From: Salipiger abyssi
GTDB lineage: Bacteria; Pseudomonadota; Alphaproteobacteria; Rhodobacterales; Rhodobacteraceae
Assembly (NCBI RefSeq): GCF_017311415.1
Contig: NZ_JAEKIS010000028.1
Location: forward strand, 1-37,412
DNA: 37,412 nt
Reading direction: 5' to 3'
Positions within the stretch are counted from its first letter, which is position 1. Each line of letters begins with the position of its first letter. The position numbers and the translations under genes were made by a program. Positions 32,005-37,412 of the stretch are shown piece by piece. The notes under the pieces were generated by a model. It was given only the letters and a program-made list of their open reading frames with translations. It made no database searches and was not told the origin of the DNA.

Positions 32005-32287
32005 CTTCTTCAAGTGGGATGCTAGCGGTCGTACAGCCCATGTCGGCCAGGAAACTGACAAGGCCAACGATGGTTTTGAAGTCGCGGAGCTTGAGGACGC
32101 TTCGGCTGGTGACGAGCATCTTATCGTCACGCCCATCAGTGGCGACGGCGCGGATGACCCACGAGCCGTACCAGCTGTTATGGCGCTTCTCTGCTCTCTC
32201 CTTGCAGACCACCTCAATGAGGTAGCCCTCGGCGAGCAAGCCGCGCAGTCCGTCTTCTGTAACCACATTCGGGGCTTCTTCTATCAT
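31961..32287 (-). CDS. 108-aa protein at the head of the virB operon
   Basis: A soluble 108-aa protein whose ATG at 32287 follows GGGAAGG. The N-terminal half (EDGLRGLLAEGYLIEVVCKERAE) and the stretch WYGSWVIRAVATDGRDDKML, VTSRSVLKLRDFKTIVGLVSFLADMG read as a small alpha/beta domain, beta-strands first and a helix after. I do not recognise a family. It has no signal or membrane segment, so it is cytoplasmic. First place in the operon and wide overlap with virB1 suggest a regulator or assembly factor; that is inference. Confidence 0.7.
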   Translation of the reverse strand: MIEEAPNVVTEDGLRGLLAEGYLIEVVCKERAEKRHNSWYGSWVIRAVATDGRDDKMLVTSRSVLKLRDFKTIVGLVSFLADMGCTTASIPLEEGGRERHAAPPVKGS

Positions 32288-32397
32288 GGCCTTCCCTTGG
32301 GTCCTTGTTCTGCCTGGGTGCAGTATCAGGCCCACGGGGTCGCAACACCGTGAGCGATACAAAACAACATTAATGATAGCAAGACAATAATAACGTG

Positions 32398-32425
32398 TTG
32401 ACGAAGTTCGCCTTGCTCCGATAAC
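32398..32425 (+). promoter_or_regulatory. putative promoter for the periplasmic gene
   Basis: TTGACG (32398-32403) and GATAAC (32420-32425) are separated by 16 bp in the 188-bp AT-richer gap between the divergent virB operon and the gene starting near 32476. The -35 matches five of six consensus bases, the -10 four of six. The virB promoter must lie in the same gap on the other strand but cannot be fixed. Confidence 0.4.
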
Positions 32426-32475
32426 GGTGATAGCCGACAGAATGATAATCTTAAAGGCGGCAAAGGAGTTTTGCC

Positions 32476-32760
32476 CTGCGGCTGTTTATTGCGCGCAACG
32501 CACCGTTGCTGTTCGCGTTCCTGCTTGGAAGCATGCCGATAGCCGCAGCAGCAGATTGCGTACCTCCCGAACGACCGTTCTTGCCTCAGTCGCAAGACGA
32601 CATGCGTGCCTACGCCGATCTGATCAGAAGCGATTTCGAGGCCTACATTGCCGATGTGCAGGACTACTTCCGTTGTCTCGACGCCGAGCGCGCTCGCGCC
32701 TTTGTTGAGGCGAGGGAGGTCAGTGATGACTACGCTAGGTTCCTGAATGCTCTCGAGTAA
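32476..32760 (+). CDS. small exported protein, divergent from virB
   Basis: About 94 aa. AAAGGAG at 32462-32468 stands seven bases ahead of a CTG codon that opens a full signal peptide (LRLFIARNAPLLFAFLL, then PIAAAA cut before DCVPP); the first standard codon in frame, TTG at 32506, would cut the peptide short and lacks a ribosome site. The mature part is charged and helical (DMRAYADLIRSDFEAYIADVQDYFRCLDAERARAFVEARE in pieces) with two cysteines likely paired. I do not know its function. Divergence from the virB operon and a shared gap suggest a transfer-related periplasmic protein. A start at ATG 32533 is unlikely. Confidence 0.6.
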   Translation: MRLFIARNAPLLFAFLLGSMPIAAAADCVPPERPFLPQSQDDMRAYADLIRSDFEAYIADVQDYFRCLDAERARAFVEAREVSDDYARFLNALE

Positions 32761-33006
32761 GCGACTACGGGTTTGTGCCGCCAGTAGAAATCAACCGTTA
32801 GACCAACGCTCCGTCAGTCTCCAACGCAATGATGTTTTTCAAGCGGGCGATCATGTCGTCACCGCTTGCGACATCTACGCTCGCACATTCATTGATCGAT
32901 TAGGATTTCAGCAGTTTTTTCAAACTTCTACGAAGAATGTATGAAAAATTTGCCCACACGTTTTGGTGACTTGCCGACATTTTGTTTCAGCAATACAGCT
33001 TCAAAA

Positions 33007-33351
33007 ATGATGTACAGGATTCGGGCCGTTTTTGGGATACTCCAGATTGCCTCCATATTGGTGGCAGTGACCCTGATGCCGTCCAATGCATCAGCCATGG
33101 TTTCGTGCTCTGTTGAACAAGTCGCTCAGGAGTCTTCAAACGAGCGCCACCATCATGAAACGGACATTCCGGCTGCAGATATCGACCATGGAGCAGACCA
33201 CTGTGCGTCACATATCTGCGTGGTCGGTGACTTCGTAGGTGCCGAAAGTTGCACAAAGCAGTCCGCTAATGTTTCCCTCCGGTCCTGGGATATTGCGTCC
33301 CTAGTCCGTTCGGCCACACCCGAAGGTTTGCGGCGCCCTCCTCGCGCCTGA
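33007..33351 (+). CDS. His/Cys-rich exported protein at the head of the copper module
   Basis: A 114-aa protein with a signal peptide (AVFGILQIASILVAVTLMP, cut near SNASA-MVSC) and a mature part with many possible metal ligands: SCSVEQ, ERHHHETD, DHGADHCASHICVV and ESCTK. The end SATPEGLRRPPRA recurs in short proteins next to copper genes in Rhodobacterales, as far as I recall. It probably binds copper in the periplasm. ATG at 33007 gives the natural signal peptide; an in-frame ATG at 32941 would add 22 residues. No strong ribosome site is seen. It is 60 bases ahead of the next gene. Confidence 0.6.
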   Translation: MMYRIRAVFGILQIASILVAVTLMPSNASAMVSCSVEQVAQESSNERHHHETDIPAADIDHGADHCASHICVVGDFVGAESCTKQSANVSLRSWDIASLVRSATPEGLRRPPRA

Positions 33352-33411
33352 TGCACCTGTAGCCGCAGTTTGACTGCGACCATCTGCATCTGACATTTCG
33401 AGGAAATCTAA

Positions 33412-33627
33412 GTGAAAATTCTGCTTGCGGCATCCTTGCCGCTGTTCGGGGCCGCCTGCTCGGCGCTTCCTGAACTTGAAACCGTGCCAGCGCTTACGGC
33501 GGCGGTTACATCGCCTGTGGTCGCGTCTGCGCAACCCGGGCCTGTTGTTGCTTACGCGGGCTACTCGGTCGGAGAACCGGCCGAATGGCGGATGCTGAAT
33601 GATGAACAACGGGAGGGTGGCGAATGA
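33412..33627 (+). CDS. small lipoprotein of the copper operon
   Basis: A 71-aa protein with a GTG start after GAGGAAATCTAA. The lipoprotein signal ILLAASLPLFGAAC puts lipid on C16. The mature part is short, Ala/Val/Pro-rich and ends AEWRMLNDEQREGGE. No metal-binding motif is visible. Its stop overlaps the start of the TolC-family gene (ATGA), so it is coupled to it and may help assemble or anchor that channel. Function otherwise unknown. Confidence 0.7.
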   Translation: MKILLAASLPLFGAACSALPELETVPALTAAVTSPVVASAQPGPVVAYAGYSVGEPAEWRMLNDEQREGGE

Positions 33628-35024
33628 AACTGCCTCTTCTCATGGGGTCCATGTTGCTGGTGTCCGCCTGCGCCAGTCCTGCCGTTCTTGAGCGTGCAAA
33701 ACCAGATCGCGCGGGCTTTGGCAGTGTCGAGACGGGTGCACGCCAGGCTCTAGGGGCCACACCGATCTGGAACCTGTCTGCCGCGGACCTTGAGGAAACG
33801 CGCAAGAGGGTTCACGCCATGGTGCATGGTAAGACCGTCAGCGCCGACACCGCAGTGCAGGTTGCCCTGATAAGCAGTCCCGCACTTCAAGCCAGCTTCG
33901 CTGAGCTAGGTCTGTCCTCAACTGACTTATGGGAAGTGGCTATGGGGCCGGTGCCCTCGATCGGTGTGTCAATCTCCGGGTTGGCTGGCGATGTCACTCG
34001 CACACTTGAGGCAACATTAATCAACTCCCTGCTCGACGTGGCAACATCCGCACCGCGGACCCAACTTGCGGAGATTCGCTTCAGACAATCCGAACTTGCT
34101 GCGCTCGCCGACACGATAGACTTGGCCGTTGAAACCCGCCGGGCCTGGATTGAGGCGGTTGGCGCTTTCGAAGCCGCTGCACTGATCGCTCAAACTCAGG
34201 GCACTGCCGAGGCAGCGTCCGAACTTGCTGTGCAACTGGGCCGTACCGGCGCGATGAGCAAGGCCGATCAAGCAAGGGAGCATGCCTTTACTGCTGAGCT
34301 TGCCGCCGAACGTGCAGCCGCCCAATTGGAGGCGCAATTGGCCAAAGAAAAACTGCTTCGGCTGATGGGGCTTTGGGGTAGCGACACCACTGTATTCGTG
34401 CCGGACTCGCTGCCCGCCTTGCCTGGTGGCCCGCGCGTTGCAGGAAATATCGAACAGCTGGCACTGGCAAACCGCGTAGACCTGGCATCTGGAAAGCTGG
34501 AACTCGAGGCGCTCGCGCTGGACTACCGTCTGACCGGGCAAACCCGTATGGTCTCGGACGTCCAGTTGGTGGCTGGTTTCGACCTGGAACGTGCAGCCGG
34601 AGAAACCGAGGCCAATCCAGCGCTTGCTCTAGATTTCGAGATCCCGCTCTACGACACCGGTCCGCTGGTGTCGAAGCGTGGCCGCATGGCCTATCTGCAG
34701 GCAGCGAACAGGCTGGCCCAGCAGGCCGTCGATGCGCGTTCGGACGCACGCATGGCCTATAGGGCCATCACCGGTCGCCATAGCATCGCGCGGCATTGGC
34801 GCGACTCTGTTTTGCCTCTGCGACGCCAGATCGATGACGAAGCGCTGCTGTCCTACAACGGCATGCTGACCTCGACCTTTGAATTGATCGCTGATGCCCA
34901 GGAGGGGCTCGCTTCGCGCCTCTCTGCCGCAGAAGCGAAACGTGACTACTGGCTTGCCGAAACAGACGCGACCGCGGCGATTTGGGGCGGGGCAATTACT
35001 CTGACCGGAGGTAGCGAAGAATGA
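33624..35024 (+). CDS. TolC-family outer-membrane efflux protein
   Basis: A 466-aa protein with a lipoprotein signal (LLMGSMLLVSAC, C16), as in CusC/OprM-type channels. The mature part is mainly long helices with two repeats typical of outer-membrane efflux proteins (ALISSPALQASFAELGLSSTDLWEV and the later VDLASGKLELEALALDYRL; VAGFDLERAAGETEANPALALDFEIPL is the strand region). It should form the outer-membrane exit duct of a pump. No RND pump or membrane-fusion gene accompanies it in the window; the neighbours are a lipoprotein and a multicopper oxidase, so it probably exports copper or a copper-stress product with a partner coded elsewhere. Stop overlaps the next start (ATGA). Confidence 0.85.
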   Translation: MKLPLLMGSMLLVSACASPAVLERAKPDRAGFGSVETGARQALGATPIWNLSAADLEETRKRVHAMVHGKTVSADTAVQVALISSPALQASFAELGLSSTDLWEVAMGPVPSIGVSISGLAGDVTRTLEATLINSLLDVATSAPRTQLAEIRFRQSELAALADTIDLAVETRRAWIEAVGAFEAAALIAQTQGTAEAASELAVQLGRTGAMSKADQAREHAFTAELAAERAAAQLEAQLAKEKLLRLMGLWGSDTTVFVPDSLPALPGGPRVAGNIEQLALANRVDLASGKLELEALALDYRLTGQTRMVSDVQLVAGFDLERAAGETEANPALALDFEIPLYDTGPLVSKRGRMAYLQAANRLAQQAVDARSDARMAYRAITGRHSIARHWRDSVLPLRRQIDDEALLSYNGMLTSTFELIADAQEGLASRLSAAEAKRDYWLAETDATAAIWGGAITLTGGSEE

Positions 35025-36388
35025 TGAACCGTCGTCAATTACTGGGCGCGGGATTGACCGCGAGCGCTGGAGCTGTGCTGGCGAACGCCGGGGCCGCGCA
35101 AACACGCTTTCGCGATCTGCCCGAGGCCGCCTTTACCGACAGCCCCTATACACAAGTTCCCCCAAGGCCTTCGGATCGGTTCGACTACAACCCCGTTGTA
35201 ACACTGAACGGATGGTCTTTGCCGTATCGCATGAACGGAGATGTAAAGGAGTTCCACCTCGTTGCAGAGCCTGTTGAAAGGATTATGGCGGACGGGATGA
35301 TTGCGCGGCTCTGGGGCTACAATGGCCAATCCACCGGACCCACAATCGAAGCGGTCGAAGGCGAGCGGGTGCGTATTTACGTAACCAACCGTCTTCCGGA
35401 ACATACCAGCGTGCATTGGCACGGACTGATCCTGCCATCGGGAATGGATGGAGTTGGTGGTTTGTCGCATCCCGGCATCCCGCCGGGTAAGACCTTCGTC
35501 TACGAGTTCGACCTCATCAAGTCCGGCACCTTCATGTACCACCCGCATGCGGACGAGATGGTACAGATGGCCATGGGCATGATGGGGCTCTTCATCGTGC
35601 ATCCGCGCGACCCGGCGTTCATGCCGGTGGACCGGGATTTCGCGTTCCTCCTTGCGGCCTATGACATCGACCCGGGGACCTACATCCCGCGCGTGGCCGA
35701 GATGACCAATTTCAACATGTGGACCTGGAACAGCCGGATCTTCCCGGACATCGATCCTCTGGTGGTCAACAAGGGGGACCGTGTCCGTGTGCGTTGTGGC
35801 AACCTGACGATGACCAACCACCCAATTCACATGCATGGCTATGACTTTCAGGTCACCTGTACTGACGGAGGCTGGGTGCCGGAAAGTGCCCGTTGGCCCG
35901 AGGTCTCGATCGACATTCCTGTAGGCGCCATGCGCGCCTACGAGTTCGACGCGATTCACGAAGGTGACTGGGCGATCCACTGCCACAAGTCGCACCACAC
36001 CATGAATGCTATGGGCCACGACATCCCTACATTTATTGGCGCCGACAAGTCCCGCCTGACCCAAATGATCCGCCGCCAGCAGCCTGGCTACATGCCGATG
36101 GGCACGGCGGGTATGGCGGATATGGGCGAGATGTCGATGGAGATCCCCGAGAACACCGTGCCGATGATGACCGGATGGGGGCCGCATGGCCCATTGGAAA
36201 TGGGTGGCATGTTTAGCGTGGTGAAGGTTCGCGAGGGCATCGACCGCGACGATTACAGCGATCCTGGCTGGTACGACAACCCGCCCGGAACACAGGCCTA
36301 CGAATGGACGGGCGAGCTGCCCGAACATGCATACAACACCAGTCCGAAAACCGTGATCACGCCGCGCGGCGGCGTGCGGCAGGGCTGA
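35021..36388 (+). CDS. Tat-exported multicopper oxidase
   Basis: A 455-aa periplasmic enzyme, likely oxidising Cu(I) to the less toxic Cu(II). A Tat-type signal (MMNRRQLLGAGLTASAGAVLA) leads it. All four copper-ligand motifs are present: HWHG (132-135), YHPHADE (173-179), HPIHMHG (267-273) and HCHKSHHTMNAM (320-331) with the type 1 ligands C321, H326 and axial M331. A Met/Gly-rich segment after 345 (MPMGTAGMADMGEMSME) resembles the copper-binding Met-rich parts of CueO and CopA oxidases but here lies near the C-terminus. The usual three cupredoxin domains are shortened, in keeping with the two-to-three-domain copper oxidases of alphaproteobacteria. Coupled to the TolC-family gene. Confidence 0.9.
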   Translation: MMNRRQLLGAGLTASAGAVLANAGAAQTRFRDLPEAAFTDSPYTQVPPRPSDRFDYNPVVTLNGWSLPYRMNGDVKEFHLVAEPVERIMADGMIARLWGYNGQSTGPTIEAVEGERVRIYVTNRLPEHTSVHWHGLILPSGMDGVGGLSHPGIPPGKTFVYEFDLIKSGTFMYHPHADEMVQMAMGMMGLFIVHPRDPAFMPVDRDFAFLLAAYDIDPGTYIPRVAEMTNFNMWTWNSRIFPDIDPLVVNKGDRVRVRCGNLTMTNHPIHMHGYDFQVTCTDGGWVPESARWPEVSIDIPVGAMRAYEFDAIHEGDWAIHCHKSHHTMNAMGHDIPTFIGADKSRLTQMIRRQQPGYMPMGTAGMADMGEMSMEIPENTVPMMTGWGPHGPLEMGGMFSVVKVREGIDRDDYSDPGWYDNPPGTQAYEWTGELPEHAYNTSPKTVITPRGGVRQG

Positions 36389-36414
36389 TGCCAGAGCACA
36401 GGAGAAACACGCTC

Positions 36415-36891
36415 ATGAAAACTGCACTTTTGACATTGGGGCTGGCCCTGATTCCCGCCCTCGCAATTGCGGACGCCGGGCACGGCAACGGTCAAATGGC
36501 CATCGGCATGCCTGCGATGCATGGCCATGAACCCACGCGAACCATCGATGTGATAATGCGTGAGGACTACGACAAGGACGCACCGTTCGTCTTCGAACCC
36601 TCCTCGGAAATGACTTTTTCTGAGGGTGAAACCGTGCGCCTGCGCATCACGAACATGGGTGAGGAAACCCACGAGTTCGTGATGGATTCGATGGCACAAA
36701 ACGCTGAACACAAAGAGCTGATGGCCAAGTTCCCTGAGATGGAACATGACGACCCTAACGCTGTGCGCCTTGAACCAGGTGAAGAGGCGGAGATCCTTTG
36801 GACTTTCAACAAGGCCGGCAACTTCGAATTCGCCTGCCTGCTGCCCGGCCACTATGAAGGCGGCATGCACGGCGCCCTTACTGTCAACTGA
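36415..36891 (+). CDS. cupredoxin (plastocyanin/azurin-like) copper protein
   Basis: A 158-aa exported protein (signal peptide LLTLGLALIPALAIA, cut before DAGHG). The mature start is His/Met-rich (HGNGQMAIGMPAMHGHEP). The cupredoxin fold has the type 1 copper ligands ETHEFVMD (H86) and FACLLPGHYEGGMHG (C141, H146, M151) with the expected C-x4-H-x4-M spacing. It should carry electrons or copper between the oxidase and partners in the periplasm. ATG at 36415 follows CAGGAGAAACACGCTC. It lies 26 bases after the oxidase gene and 23 before the CusF-like gene. Confidence 0.88.
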   Translation: MKTALLTLGLALIPALAIADAGHGNGQMAIGMPAMHGHEPTRTIDVIMREDYDKDAPFVFEPSSEMTFSEGETVRLRITNMGEETHEFVMDSMAQNAEHKELMAKFPEMEHDDPNAVRLEPGEEAEILWTFNKAGNFEFACLLPGHYEGGMHGALTVN

Positions 36892-36914
36892 TCTCAAATC
36901 AAAGGAAACCAATC

Positions 36915-37202
36915 ATGACCAAATTTTTGACGCTCGCCGCTGCCCTTCTGATGACCGCTGGAACTGCAATTGCTGCTAGCGATAGTGCCATGTCCTCGGG
37001 CACGGTGACCAAGATCGATGCCAAGTGGAACAAGATTACTGTCGACCATGGCCCGCTGGAAAACCTCGACATGCCAGCAATGAAAATGGTCTTCGTTCTC
37101 GCCGATCCCGCGATGCTGGAAGGGCTGAGTGAAGGCGCACAGATCAACTTCGTTGCCGACCGTGTGAATGGCAAGCTGACTATTACAGAGCTGGTGCAGT
37201 AA
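36915..37202 (+). CDS. CusF-like periplasmic copper chaperone
   Basis: A 95-aa exported protein (signal peptide FLTLAAALLMTAGTAIA). The mature part is one small beta-barrel of the CusF/YdeQ copper-binding family: GTVTKIDAKWNKITVDHGPLE then LDMPAMKMVF and a closing strand KLTITELV. Metal ligands by alignment to E. coli CusF (H36, M47, M49) are H45, M56 and M58; the capping tryptophan W44 of CusF is replaced here by M53. It binds Cu(I) and hands it on. AAAGGAAACCAATC precedes the ATG. It is the last gene before a strong terminator. Confidence 0.88.
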   Translation: MTKFLTLAAALLMTAGTAIAASDSAMSSGTVTKIDAKWNKITVDHGPLENLDMPAMKMVFVLADPAMLEGLSEGAQINFVADRVNGKLTITELVQ

Positions 37203-37209
37203 CTACAGG

Positions 37210-37238
37210 TCGCGCGCCCTGTCTCGCAGGGCGCGCGA
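37210..37238 (+). terminator. rho-independent terminator of the copper operon
   Basis: TCGCGCGCCCTG (37210-37221) and CAGGGCGCGCGA (37227-37238) form a perfect 12-bp stem with a TCTCG loop, followed by TTTCATT. It starts 8 bases after the stop of the CusF-like gene. Confidence 0.88.
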
Positions 37239-37293
37239 TTTCATTCGTCGTCGGAGATCATGAGAAAGTTGCGTCGTCTACGACAGAAAGATC

Positions 37294-37412
37294 GTAACCG
37301 ACCGGTTGATACCGTCGCCTGATCCTACGACTTCCAGTTCCACGGGAGCAGTTCGTCGAGGCGGTTGATCTTGTGATCGTGGATACGGTCGAGGACATCA
37401 GCAAGCCACGCT
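37294..37412 (-). mobile_element. IS66-family element, right-hand part cut by the window edge
   Basis: The transposase end at 37325-37412 marks an IS66-family element. Its terminal repeat probably begins at 37294 with GTAACCGACCGGTTGAT, close to the GTAAGCG start common in IS66 ends. The eight bases before it (GAAAGATC, 37286-37293) would then be one copy of the target duplication. The other end is outside the window. Confidence 0.6.
37325..37412 (-). CDS. IS66-family transposase (TnpC), C-terminal part
   Basis: The last 28 codons of a minus-strand gene are present, reading AWLADVLDRIHDHK and then INRLDELLPWNWKS and stop. The RLDELLPWNW ending is a hallmark of IS66 transposases, which cut and paste DNA with a DDE active site; that site lies outside the window. 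The gene runs past the edge. Confidence 0.85.
   Translation of the reverse strand, partial: AWLADVLDRIHDHKINRLDELLPWNWKS

Noticed and set aside
32747-32944. A 65-codon plus-strand open frame between the periplasmic gene and the copper module
   Set aside because: No ribosome site, no signal or domain, and it overlaps the end of the preceding gene in another frame.

Overview
The window looks like part of a conjugative plasmid or integrative conjugative element from an alphaproteobacterium, most likely of the Rhodobacterales. Reasons: GC-rich coding sequence, a VirB/VirD4 secretion operon with the long chain of ATGA start/stop overlaps seen in that group, a VirC1-like ParA ATPase beside a VirD2-type relaxase, and DUF2493, WGR and toprim proteins of the sort found on alphaproteobacterial accessory elements. 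No replication gene, integrase or chromosomal housekeeping gene is visible, so plasmid and ICE cannot be told apart.

Layout, left to right. (1) 1-145: edge of an inserted element, marked by a 32-bp perfect palindrome, which appears to have removed the 5' part of a toprim/primase-type gene (141-980). (2) 981-2632: a hairpin-rich leader, a DUF2493 (SLOG) protein and a WGR protein. (3) 6523-2697 (minus): a probable restriction-modification operon of a ribbon-helix-helix-like regulator, a 957-aa N6-adenine methyltransferase and a PD-(D/E)XK nuclease. (4) 8164-7052 (minus): a Fic AMP-transferase whose start is buried in a symmetrical hairpin, followed upstream by a 79-aa unknown. (5) 10048-8686 (minus) VirC1- and VirC2-like genes, then a roughly 500-bp repeat- and hairpin-rich region that is the best oriT candidate, then mobC-like, virD2-type relaxase and virD4 (plus). 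(6) 20901-15697: mercury module; merR (plus) faces a minus operon merT-merP-83aa-merF-45aa-merA-oxidoreductase, with ynfA last. (7) 32287-21016 (minus): virB operon in the order 108aa-B1-B2-B3-B4-lipoprotein-VirB5-like/lytic transglycosylase-B5-B8-B9-B10-B11-139aa-B6. (8) 32476-37202 (plus): a periplasmic unknown, then a copper module of His/Cys-rich protein, lipoprotein, TolC-family channel, Tat-exported multicopper oxidase, cupredoxin and CusF-like protein, closed by a strong terminator. (9) 37294-37412: the end of an IS66-family element.

Together the mobC/virD2/virD4/virC and virB sets should give a self-transmissible element. The mercury genes lie between the virD and virB halves of the transfer system, and the copper genes beyond the promoter end of the virB operon, so both behave as cargo. 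Mercury is handled by MerP/MerT/MerF-type import and MerA reduction; no organomercurial lyase is seen. Copper is handled in the periplasm by oxidation and chelation; no RND pump or P-type ATPase is seen here. The least familiar parts are the small vicinal-cysteine membrane proteins of the mer operon, the VirB5-like protein carrying a lytic transglycosylase domain, the Fic translation hairpin, the R-M operon, and the palindromic insertion edge.
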